Shown here: piece after piece, positions 25,414 to 33,112 of the stretch
How the letters are laid out: each line of letters opens with the position of its first letter
Numbering within the stretch: position 1 is the stretch's first letter
NCBI GenBank assembly: GCA_029252555.1
Contig: JAQXBF010000027.1
Coordinates: 1 to 36,078, forward strand
DNA length: 36,078 bases
DNA from: Porticoccaceae bacterium
GTDB taxonomy: Bacteria; Pseudomonadota; Gammaproteobacteria; Pseudomonadales; Porticoccaceae
Direction: 5' to 3'
The notes under the pieces: model-generated
What the model was told of the DNA's origin: nothing
What the model saw: the letters and a program-made list of their open reading frames with translations, nothing else
Database searches by the model: none
Program-made: the position numbers and the translations under genes

Positions 25414-26118
25414 ATGGGCGCTCAGTGGAAGGTGAAGCACAAAGAAGTTGCGGCAAATCTTAAAGGTCGTGTGTTTGGCAAAATGACCAAGGAAATTATG
25501 GTCGCTGCGCGCAATGGTGCTGACCCAGATACTAACTCCCGATTGCGACTGGCCATAGAGCAGGCCAAAAAAGCCTCTATGCCCAAAGACACTCTGGAAC
25601 GGGCGATTAAGAAAGGGGCAGGCTTGCTGGATGGAGCCGTGCACTATGAAAAGCTCTCTTATGAGGGGTTTGCGCCACATAATGTTGGGTTGATCGTTGA
25701 ATGCCTGACAGATAATGTCAATCGCACGGTGTCTGAAATTCGAGTTTTATTCCGCGGTGGGCAGCTGGGCGCTGAAGGTTCAGTGGCCTGGGATTTTGAT
25801 CATGTGGGGCTTATAGAAGCCAAGGGTGAAAACCCTGACAGCGACATTGATGAGGCCGCCATTGAAGCCGGTGCTCAGCATGTTGAGCCTGCAGATGATG
25901 AAGGTCTGGCCCTATTTATTACTGACACCACTGATTTGGATAGCGTTTGTCGGGCGCTACCGGAATATGGCTTCGCTGTTGAGACTGCAAAAATAGGTTA
26001 CCGGCCGAAAAACCCTCAGAGCCTGAGTGGTCAAGACTTGGAAGAAGTCGAGGCGTTTTTGGCTGCCATCCATGAGCACGATGATGTTCAAGAAGTCTAT
26101 GTGGCCCTCGAGGGATAA
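25414..26118 (+). CDS. YebC/PmpR family protein
   Basis: The 234-residue protein is a member of the YebC/PmpR (TACO1) family: N-terminal helical domain with [27 protein letters not shown]-type start (W and K in place of the usual GHS..W), followed by [36 protein letters not shown] and the alpha/beta domain [23 protein letters not shown]. Family members act as transcription regulators or help ribosomes through proline-rich stretches. The start differs from canonical YebC (MAGHSKW) and is closer to the YeeN paralogue group. The exporter gene follows with only 2 bases between them, indicating one transcript. Confidence 0.88.
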   Translation: MGAQWKVKHKEVAANLKGRVFGKMTKEIMVAARNGADPDTNSRLRLAIEQAKKASMPKDTLERAIKKGAGLLDGAVHYEKLSYEGFAPHNVGLIVECLTDNVNRTVSEIRVLFRGGQLGAEGSVAWDFDHVGLIEAKGENPDSDIDEAAIEAGAQHVEPADDEGLALFITDTTDLDSVCRALPEYGFAVETAKIGYRPKNPQSLSGQDLEEVEAFLAAIHEHDDVQEVYVALEG

Positions 26119-26120
26119 GT

Positions 26121-27902
26121 TTGGCTGAGAAATCTGAAAACCCGGATATGCCTCTGGGCAGACCTCCCGTGCTACTGTCTCTGACGCAGTTTTTAAAACC
26201 CTATGGCGCGCAGATAAGTATTTTTCTGCTGGCTTTGGTTTTTACCGCAGTGGTGACTCTGTCCGTGGGGCAGGGCCTAAGGCTGGTCATCGACCAGGGC
26301 TTTTCACAGCAGTCTCAGGTTCATTTAAATACCGCAATATTATTTATTTTACTGGCCTCGCTACTTATGGCCGTAGGCACTTATATCCGCTTTTACCTGA
26401 TCTCCTGGCTGGGCGAGAGGGTAAGCGCAGATATTCGCACCGCTGTGTTTGACCATGTGGTGAATCTGCACCCGGCCTTTTTCGAAACCAATCGCAGCGG
26501 CGACATTATGTCTCGCCTGACATCAGACACCACATTATTGCAATCAATTATTGGTTCATCTGTTTCCATAGCCCTGCGCAGTGTGATTACCTTTAATGGC
26601 GCTCTGATCATGCTGTTAATTACTAATTTAAAACTGTCTCTTATTATTTTGCTGGCGGTACCCTTGGTGCTGATGCCGATTCTGATATTTGGTCGCAAGG
26701 TGCGCAATTTATCCCGCGAGAGTCAGGACAGTATTGCCGATGTGGGTTCCTATGCTGGTGAGGTGATTCAGCATATTAAAACCGTGCAGAGTTTCACCCA
26801 GGAAGCTCAGGAAAAAACCGCTTTTTCCCGTGAAGTAGAGCGCGCTTTTGCCGTGGCTAAAAAGCGTGTTAGTCAGCGCGCAGTATTGATTGCTGTAGTG
26901 ATTATGTTGGTGTTTAGCGCACTGTCGGTAATGCTCTGGGTGGGTGGCTCCGATGTGATTAATGGCACCATGACTGGAGGTGATTTAGGGGCATTTATTT
27001 TCTATGCCATCCTTATGGCAACGGGGGTAGCATCATTGTCGGAAGTCTATGGAGAATTGCAGAGAGCTGCCGGTGCCACCGAGCGGTTAATGGAATTATT
27101 ACATGCAAAAAACGATATTCTGGTGGCTGATAATATTGCAGGTAAGGCAATCAATTTGGCGCCTGTTTTAGAATTTAAAGGCCTGACTTTTTGTTATCCG
27201 TCTCGCCCTGAGCAGCCGGCATTAAAAGATTTTTCTCTGCGTATAGACGAAGGTAAAATTGTGGCCTTGGTTGGGCCATCCGGCGCCGGTAAGTCGACTC
27301 TGTTTGACTTGATTCAGCGATTTTATGACCCGCAGGTGGGTGCTGTTTGTTTCGGCGATTGTAATATTCGAGATCTGCACCCCCATGATCTGCGTGAGCA
27401 AATTGCCGTGGTGCAACAGCAGCCGACATTATTCACTGGCGATGTGATGTATAACATTCGCTACGGCAAGCCCGATGCAACCGACGACGAGGTAATGGCA
27501 GCAGCGGTAGCGGCCCATGCAGATGAGTTTATTCGGCGATTACCCGAGGGTTATCAAAGTGACTTAGGTGAGCAGGGGGTGCGCCTCTCCGGTGGTCAGC
27601 GACAGCGTATCGCTATCGCCCGAGCCCTGTTAAAGGATCCTCGTATTTTGCTTTTGGATGAGGCTACTAGTGCACTGGATGCTGAGAGTGAGTATAAGGT
27701 GCAGTTGGCTTTAGATAAATTAATGAAGGGCCGTACGACCGTTATTATTGCCCATCGCTTAGCAACTATCCTGCATGCGGATTTAATTGTGGTAATGGAT
27801 GGTGGGGAGAAAAAGGCCGCCGGAAGCCATCAGGGCCTGCTGGCCTCAAATAAACTCTACGCGCGCCTGGCCAAGCTACAGTTCTTCGCTGAGGGAAAAT
27901 AG
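26121..27902 (+). CDS. MsbA-like ABC exporter (fused membrane and ATPase domains)
   Basis: The 593-residue half-transporter has six predicted membrane helices (about 30-310) followed by an ATPase domain. Walker A is GPSGAGKST (385-393), the signature LSGGQRQRIAIARALL, Walker B RILLLDEATSALDAES and the switch His in IIAHRLAT. This is the homodimeric type IV ABC exporter class, including MsbA and multidrug exporters; sequence alone does not fix the cargo. The start is a TTG at 26121 with GAGG 7 bases upstream, located in the tail of the YebC gene. No lipid A biosynthesis genes are nearby, so a general lipid or drug exporter is the safer name. Confidence 0.9.
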   Translation: MAEKSENPDMPLGRPPVLLSLTQFLKPYGAQISIFLLALVFTAVVTLSVGQGLRLVIDQGFSQQSQVHLNTAILFILLASLLMAVGTYIRFYLISWLGERVSADIRTAVFDHVVNLHPAFFETNRSGDIMSRLTSDTTLLQSIIGSSVSIALRSVITFNGALIMLLITNLKLSLIILLAVPLVLMPILIFGRKVRNLSRESQDSIADVGSYAGEVIQHIKTVQSFTQEAQEKTAFSREVERAFAVAKKRVSQRAVLIAVVIMLVFSALSVMLWVGGSDVINGTMTGGDLGAFIFYAILMATGVASLSEVYGELQRAAGATERLMELLHAKNDILVADNIAGKAINLAPVLEFKGLTFCYPSRPEQPALKDFSLRIDEGKIVALVGPSGAGKSTLFDLIQRFYDPQVGAVCFGDCNIRDLHPHDLREQIAVVQQQPTLFTGDVMYNIRYGKPDATDDEVMAAAVAAHADEFIRRLPEGYQSDLGEQGVRLSGGQRQRIAIARALLKDPRILLLDEATSALDAESEYKVQLALDKLMKGRTTVIIAHRLATILHADLIVVMDGGEKKAAGSHQGLLASNKLYARLAKLQFFAEGK

Positions 27903-27996
27903 GATGTTGTGGCTATCGCCGTTTACTATTTCTAATTAATTTAAAATATTTTCTTGTATAAATGAATAGTGCTTACTATCGTTCATTTATGGATAG

Positions 27997-28224
27997 CTTG
28001 AAGGAAGTAAGCAAAGGCCAATTTGGTGGCCAATTTCTCGGGTAACAACACAACTTGGGGTTCAGCTGTATTGCAAATTTCCCCGCACTATTCTCAGTAT
28101 TCTGTTCTTCTATCTAGCGGCCTGTGGCTCTTCTTCCGATAGCCCCGATGATCAAGCTGATTATGCAGTTGGCCATCCTAGCCTAAGCATCAGTGCCGCA
28201 GGGACAATTGGCGCAAACAGTTGA
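27997..28224 (+). pseudogene. Remnant of a lipoprotein gene
   Basis: A frame of 75 codons from just after TAG (27994-27996) to TGA (28222-28224) contains no ATG, GTG or TTG. It nevertheless encodes an excellent lipoprotein signal: KFPRTILSILFFYLAAC, with the lipobox Cys at 28123-28125, then GSSSDSPDDQ and HPSLSISAAGTIGA. After the stop a different frame continues with plausible protein-like codons for about 35 residues (to 28304), as if a frameshift had occurred near 28190. The N-terminal style would suit a secreted esterase, possibly a decayed relative of the carboxylesterase downstream, but this is speculative. Confidence 0.45.
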
Positions 28225-28411
28225 TCAGACAGTATGGCAGTTACATGCTGCAGATAGCTTTGAAAAAACATCAAGAATTAGCAACAGGAGGTAGGGAGTG
28301 AGAAAGTAAGACCGCGAGTAAACCGTAATGTTACACAGCGTAACCGGGAGAAAGCGTATATCAGCAGTAGAAGGGTGTTATCACTAGTTTGGGGTTTTTC
28401 CCTGGTTGATT

Positions 28412-28460
28412 GGCTGAGCTGAGAAGCTCTAATTTAGACTTTCTCAGCTCGGCCTATTAA
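28412..28460 (+). terminator. Strong hairpin, probable orphan terminator
   Basis: GAGCTGAGAA (28416-28425) and TTCTCAGCTC (28441-28450) form a perfect 10-bp stem, extended by GGC/GCC after one mismatch, with partial inner pairing (TCTAA/TTAGA). A moderately T-rich stretch follows. No intact rightward gene ends just before it, so it may have belonged to the decayed gene. Confidence 0.55.
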
Positions 28461-28569
28461 TTTTCTTGTCTATCTGTGCAGTGATCGAATAAGCTGACGA
28501 AAACGTACTTAACTGTAGTTCCAGGTCAGCACTTTTGCCGGCTTAAAAAATAATAAAAACGAGCTTATC

Positions 28570-30393
28570 ATGAGAAAGTTAATCGGCTTTTCTGCCATCT
28601 TGCTAATCAGTATTTCCATTGCATCCTGCAGCCTGTTTGGCACTTCAAAATCTGCTCTGCAGACATTGGCAGAACATAATATTAGTACCTCAACTGGCAT
28701 CACCCAAGGGCAGTCTTTTGCCTCGGCCGCCACGGTTGTCTCATGGTTTGATATCCCCTATGCACAGCCACCTGTGGGTGATCTCCGTTGGCGGGCACCT
28801 CGCGAACTTGAATCTCCGACCCAGATAATAGTAGAGCGGGAAGATACCTCCTGCGTGCAAGAGGCCAGCCGCTTTGCCGGTGTTACAGGTGAAGGCATGG
28901 TGGGTAGTGAAGACTGCCTGTATCTGGATATTAAAGCCCCCGCAGATTTTGCCACCCAGAAATATCCAGTTATGCTGTGGATTCATGGTGGGGGCAATAC
29001 CACTGGCCTAAAAGATTATTATGAATACGACAAACTGGTGGCCCGTAAAGATGTAGTCGTGGTTGCCATTAATTATCGCCTCGGTGCGTTGGGTTGGTTT
29101 AGCCATCCAGCCATTCAGGGTCTGCAAGAAGACCTAGATAAAACGAGTAACTTTGGCACCTTGGATATTATTCAGTCTTTAAAATGGGTGAAGAAAAACA
29201 TTGCCCAGTTTGGTGGCGACGCCGATAATGTCACCATCTTTGGCGAGTCTGCTGGAGGCCATAATGTTCTGACATTGTTAGCCTCTCCTTTGGCCAATGG
29301 TCTATTTCATAAAGCGATCTCGCAGTCTGGCTATACACAAGAAGTGTCTGTTGATGATGCCTATAACCAATATGGCACCAATGATCTGATAGCCAGAGGT
29401 GGCTGGCAAATAGCTAATAAATTAATCGATAAACCGCAGGCAGATTATAGCGCCGAGGAACTGAATCAAATTCTCAAAGGCACCAATGCCATTGAGTTTA
29501 TGAGCCTCTACAAAACCAGTGATCTGGATTTTGACAAGATGCCATTGGCGACCGTTGATGGCATAGCCATTCCCAAGGTAGGTATTCTCGGTGCCCTCGC
29601 CAGTGCAGAGTACGCCAAGAATGTTCCTGTTATAGCCGGCGCCACTAAAGATGAAGTTGCTCTCTGGCTAGCATTGCATCGCTACTTTATGGATACCAGC
29701 TATATCCTGACCAAGTTTTTGCCACCGCGCATCACTGTGAAAGATCCCGAGCTTTACAAGCTTTGGGTGCGAACGCGATCCCATGCATGGAAATTAAAAG
29801 GTGTTGATGATGCGCTTATTGCCATGGAGTCTGCTGGTTACACAGACCTCTATGCTTACCAGTTCGACTGGGACCATCAAGATAGCTCCATGCTAATTGA
29901 TTTCCCCAACCTCTTTGGCGCGGCCCATGGTACAGATATTGCTTTTGTGACAGGCAAATTTGCCTATGGCCCCATCTCTTCCTATATCTACCCCGATGGC
30001 GAGGCTAGGGACCAGATGGAAAATACAGTGATGAGCGCCTGGACTAATTTTGCTAAGAGTGCGGTGCCCAATATGGATAAGCCAGTGCAATGGCAAAAAT
30101 TCTCTTCGGCCAACCCAGTATTTTTGCATCTGGATACCGACGATGCGCTGCGTATGGAGCGGGAAGGCGACACCATTAGCTCCTTACTAGAAAAAATGGC
30201 CGGTAACAGTGCGCCCACGGATTTAGAGCGCTGTTATATAGCTTGGGAAACATACACCAATGTAGGTAATGTGGACCCAGAGGGATATCGGTCTTGGAAT
30301 GGTGGCCTCTGTGCGGATATTGATATGCCCGCAGAGCAAAAAGCCATAGCGGCAGAGTTGATTGCCGAGCACGGTTCAATTGCCGTACTCTAA
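28570..30393 (+). CDS. Carboxylesterase type B lipoprotein
   Basis: The 607-residue protein is a type B carboxylesterase (cholinesterase-like alpha/beta hydrolase). Seen: a lipoprotein signal ending SIASC (Cys20), the family start block WFDIPYAQPPVGDLRWRAPRE, the SEDCLYLDI block, the oxyanion loop WIHGGGNTTG, and the nucleophile elbow GES227AGG followed by HNVLTLLASP. The base His probably lies in GAAHGTDIAFV near 450 and an acid in the KDEVALW region. It should act on esters in the periplasm or at the outer membrane. The next gene, a DoxX-like membrane protein, follows after 24 bases, so the two are likely co-transcribed. The remnant upstream may be a former relative. Confidence 0.9.
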   Translation: MRKLIGFSAILLISISIASCSLFGTSKSALQTLAEHNISTSTGITQGQSFASAATVVSWFDIPYAQPPVGDLRWRAPRELESPTQIIVEREDTSCVQEASRFAGVTGEGMVGSEDCLYLDIKAPADFATQKYPVMLWIHGGGNTTGLKDYYEYDKLVARKDVVVVAINYRLGALGWFSHPAIQGLQEDLDKTSNFGTLDIIQSLKWVKKNIAQFGGDADNVTIFGESAGGHNVLTLLASPLANGLFHKAISQSGYTQEVSVDDAYNQYGTNDLIARGGWQIANKLIDKPQADYSAEELNQILKGTNAIEFMSLYKTSDLDFDKMPLATVDGIAIPKVGILGALASAEYAKNVPVIAGATKDEVALWLALHRYFMDTSYILTKFLPPRITVKDPELYKLWVRTRSHAWKLKGVDDALIAMESAGYTDLYAYQFDWDHQDSSMLIDFPNLFGAAHGTDIAFVTGKFAYGPISSYIYPDGEARDQMENTVMSAWTNFAKSAVPNMDKPVQWQKFSSANPVFLHLDTDDALRMEREGDTISSLLEKMAGNSAPTDLERCYIAWETYTNVGNVDPEGYRSWNGGLCADIDMPAEQKAIAAELIAEHGSIAVL

Positions 30394-30417
30394 TTCAAAA
30401 TAATAGGGCAGAAAATA

Positions 30418-30846
30418 ATGGCCGACTTAACATCTCTTTTAGAACCACTGCAACTTCCCGCTGGCTGGTGGAAGAAACTAGTTCTGTTTGGCCTGGCTGC
30501 CTTTTTTATAAATATTGGCGTCGACCACTTTGTTAACCCAGACTTCTATTTAGCAATTATGCCTCCTGCCTTTCCACTGCATGCGGAAGCAGTTTATATC
30601 AGTGGTTTTTTCGAGGTTTTAGGTGGTGTCTGTGTATTGATTCCCAGGCTGCGTAAAATTGCGGGTTGGGGTTTGGTGTGCCTTTTAGTCGCTGTGTATC
30701 CCGCCAATATTTATATGGCGATAACTCCTGAGGCATTTCCAGATATTCCCGTTTCACTACTGTATGTTCGCCTCGCATTTCAATTTTTATTTTTCTACTG
30801 GGCTTATTCTGTCACCAGGCCAGACTATAACTCTGGTGCTTTTTAA
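30418..30846 (+). CDS. DoxX-like four-helix membrane protein
   Basis: The 142 residues form four predicted membrane helices (about 20-38, 60-80, 85-105 and 112-132) of the DoxX/DoxD-like superfamily. The family features are FFINIGVDHFVNPDFYLAIMPP after helix 1, SGFFEVLGGVCVLIPRLRKIAGWGL across helices 2 and 3 and YVRLAFQFLFFYWAY in helix 4. Molecular function is unknown for this group. AGGG about 9 bases before the ATG can serve as ribosome site. It closely follows the carboxylesterase gene. Confidence 0.85.
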   Translation: MADLTSLLEPLQLPAGWWKKLVLFGLAAFFINIGVDHFVNPDFYLAIMPPAFPLHAEAVYISGFFEVLGGVCVLIPRLRKIAGWGLVCLLVAVYPANIYMAITPEAFPDIPVSLLYVRLAFQFLFFYWAYSVTRPDYNSGAF

Positions 30847-31030
30847 AATCGGTTTGGGCAACCCTTTATGACAGCCTTAAGGCGCTGTTCCCTGCTGTAA
30901 GGCCCCTGTTGATACAGACCAATTGGTCATGGTTTTCGGTTTACACCCAAGTATTCACGCGACTATTCTAACGTCCGAATCCTGAGTTGTAACAACGCCA
31001 TAGTTCGCTGTAAATCGAGGTTAGTCTCCA

Positions 31031-32809
31031 ATGTCTGTCTATAAAGCCCCCCTAAAAGAATTTTCTTTTCTTCATCGTGAGTTGGTCAATTATGAAGAGC
31101 ATTGCAAAATGCCGGGCTATGAAGACGCGGGCAGCGATATGCTGGAAGCGATCATGCCAGAAGCTGCTAAATTCTTTGAAGAAATTGTTGCTCCTAACAA
31201 CTGGGAAGCCGATACCCAGCCCGCACATTTGCAGGATGGCAATGTAGTTACGGCACCCAAGTTGGCCGGCGCCTACAAACAAATGGTAGAGGCAGGTTGG
31301 TGTGGTTTAAGTGGCAACCCAAAATACGATGGCGCTGGTTTCCCGGGCGTTGTCGATGTGGCTGTGCAGGAAATGCTGCAGTCCGCCAATATGGGCTTTA
31401 GCCTGCTGCCAATGTTATCTCGCGGGGTGATTCATGCACTCAATCTGTATGGCACAGGCCAGCAACAAGACATTTATTTGGCCAAGCTGATTTCTGGTGT
31501 TTGGTCTGGCACTATGAACCTGACAGAGCCCCAGGCGGGCACCGATCTCTCTGCCGTGCAATCCAAAGCTGTCCCTCAGGGCGACCACTTTCTTATCAGT
31601 GGCCAAAAGATTTATATCACTTGGGGCGACCATGAGTTAGCCGAGAATATTATTCATCTAGTGCTGGCCCGTACCCCAGATGCCCCGGCTGGCAATCAGG
31701 GTATTTCGCTGTTTTTAGTACCCAAATTTTTGATTAATGCAGATGGCAGTTTGGGGGAGCGCAACGACGTTAAACCCGTTGGCGTAGAGCACAAGTTAGG
31801 CATTCACAGTAGCCCCACCTGTACCCTGGCATTTGGCGATCAAGGTGGTGCCGTAGGCTATTTGGTTGGGCCTGAAAATCAGGGCCTGATGTGCATGTTT
31901 AGCATGATGAATAATGCTCGCCTATCTGTAGGGCATCAGGGCGTAGGTGTTGGCGAACGCGCCTATCAGCAAGCTGTGGCCTATGCCTCCGAGCGAGTTC
32001 AGGGCAAGGTGGCCGGTGTCGAAGGCAAGGCACCTATAATCCATCACCCAGATGTAAAACGTATGCTGATGCAAATGCGCGCCTTAACCGAAGCCGGTCG
32101 CGCAATGTCATTCCATGCCATTGCCGCAGAAGATCGCAGCCATCATCATGGGGACGAACAAGTAAGAGCCAAGAGTGCCAGAGCTGTTGAAGTATTAACG
32201 CCACTGGTTAAAGGCTGGACAACCGAGATGTCTATGGAGTCTACCTCTCTGGGTGTGCAAGTGCATGGTGGTATGGGCTTTATTGAAGAGACCGGCGCCG
32301 CGCAGCATATGCGCGATGCGCGTATTCTGCCGATTTATGAGGGTACCAATGGTATTCAGGCGTTAGATTTTATTGGCCGCAAATGTCTGCGCGACGGCGG
32401 TGAAGCGGTAAGTGAAATGCTGTTAGAGATTGCAGCAACAGTAGCGGATACTAAAGCGAATTCAGTGCAGATATCGAGTTTGATCAAGTCATTGGAAATG
32501 GCGCTGGAACAATGCCATGAGGCGCTGGCCTATGTTCTGTGCAATGCCGAGCATTCGCCCGCTGTGGCGTACAACTATATGATGCTGTTTGGTAACTCAG
32601 TGTCTTACTGGTTACTGACCAAGTTGGCGGTTGCGGCTCAGGGTCAGGTTGATAATGGTTCTGAGGATCGGTTTTATGTGCAGAAGATCGCGACAGCGAG
32701 GTTTTTTGCGACACAGATTTTGACCCGCAATAACGCTTATCTGGCTTCACTGAAGCAGGGTGGGGAGACTATTGTTGAGTTGGGGGCAGAGGATTTTATT
32801 ACTCAGTGA
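31031..32809 (+). CDS. Acyl-CoA dehydrogenase, DmdC-like long form
   Basis: The 592-residue flavoprotein has the long acyl-CoA dehydrogenase layout: an extra N-terminal segment (about 1-35), N-terminal and middle domains with TEPQAGTDLSAV near 160-172, the C-terminal helical domain with QVHGGMGFIEE and the catalytic base E437 in PIYEGTNGIQ, and a C-terminal extra domain (about 465-590). This four-domain form includes 3-methylmercaptopropionyl-CoA dehydrogenase (DmdC) of DMSP breakdown, and FadE-like enzymes for other acyl chains. No dmdB or dmdD is in the window, so substrate is open. It oxidises acyl-CoA and passes electrons to ETF. It is a single-gene unit, convergent with the metH-DUF2970 pair. 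Confidence 0.9.
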   Translation: MSVYKAPLKEFSFLHRELVNYEEHCKMPGYEDAGSDMLEAIMPEAAKFFEEIVAPNNWEADTQPAHLQDGNVVTAPKLAGAYKQMVEAGWCGLSGNPKYDGAGFPGVVDVAVQEMLQSANMGFSLLPMLSRGVIHALNLYGTGQQQDIYLAKLISGVWSGTMNLTEPQAGTDLSAVQSKAVPQGDHFLISGQKIYITWGDHELAENIIHLVLARTPDAPAGNQGISLFLVPKFLINADGSLGERNDVKPVGVEHKLGIHSSPTCTLAFGDQGGAVGYLVGPENQGLMCMFSMMNNARLSVGHQGVGVGERAYQQAVAYASERVQGKVAGVEGKAPIIHHPDVKRMLMQMRALTEAGRAMSFHAIAAEDRSHHHGDEQVRAKSARAVEVLTPLVKGWTTEMSMESTSLGVQVHGGMGFIEETGAAQHMRDARILPIYEGTNGIQALDFIGRKCLRDGGEAVSEMLLEIAATVADTKANSVQISSLIKSLEMALEQCHEALAYVLCNAEHSPAVAYNYMMLFGNSVSYWLLTKLAVAAQGQVDNGSEDRFYVQKIATARFFATQILTRNNAYLASLKQGGETIVELGAEDFITQ

Positions 32810-32887
32810 TTAGTCGCTCTGATGGGGCGTGTCACGCCATGATCTAAGCTCAATATGATAGCAGTGTACGAAGACAGGTTGCGCCTG

Positions 32888-33112
32888 TCAGTTGTTGCTG
32901 AGAATAACGCCTACTATGGTTGCAATGGTGGCGATAAACAAGAAAGTAAAAACAAACCCACCAATAATAAACGCGAGGGGGCTACCCTCGTTAAAATCCT
33001 TCTCACGGTTTTTGTCTGTCTGCACACCAATAGCTGCCGCCAAAATACTTTTGACCAGATCACCCAGTCCAGGCCTTTTAGGTTTTTTCTCGTCAGTCAC
33101 TCTCAGGTCCAT
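32888..33112 (-). CDS. DUF2970 small membrane protein
   Basis: The 74-residue protein matches DUF2970: a basic N-terminal part, then LVKSILAAAIGVQTDKNREKDFNEGSP and one membrane helix (about 47-70). Function is unknown. Its ATG at 33112 directly follows the metH stop codon (TAA at 33115-33113 on the minus strand) with no gap, so it is probably translated by re-initiation from the metH transcript. Confidence 0.82.
   Translation of the reverse strand: MDLRVTDEKKPKRPGLGDLVKSILAAAIGVQTDKNREKDFNEGSPLAFIIGGFVFTFLFIATIATIVGVILSNN

Larger units (their letters stand above)
27903..28569. other. Long intergenic region with gene remnant and hairpins
   Basis: This 667-base gap holds a small hairpin after the exporter gene (AAATGAA at 27960-27966 and TTCATTT at 27982-27988), a start-less lipoprotein fragment (27997-28224), further short frames without family features, and a strong hairpin at 28412-28453. 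No intact gene is visible. The pattern suggests a decayed gene whose terminator survives. Confidence 0.6.

Noticed and set aside
32810-32860. GGCG/CGCC hairpin after the acyl-CoA dehydrogenase gene as terminator
   Set aside because: The stem is only 4-6 bases and no T-run follows, so it is too weak to list.
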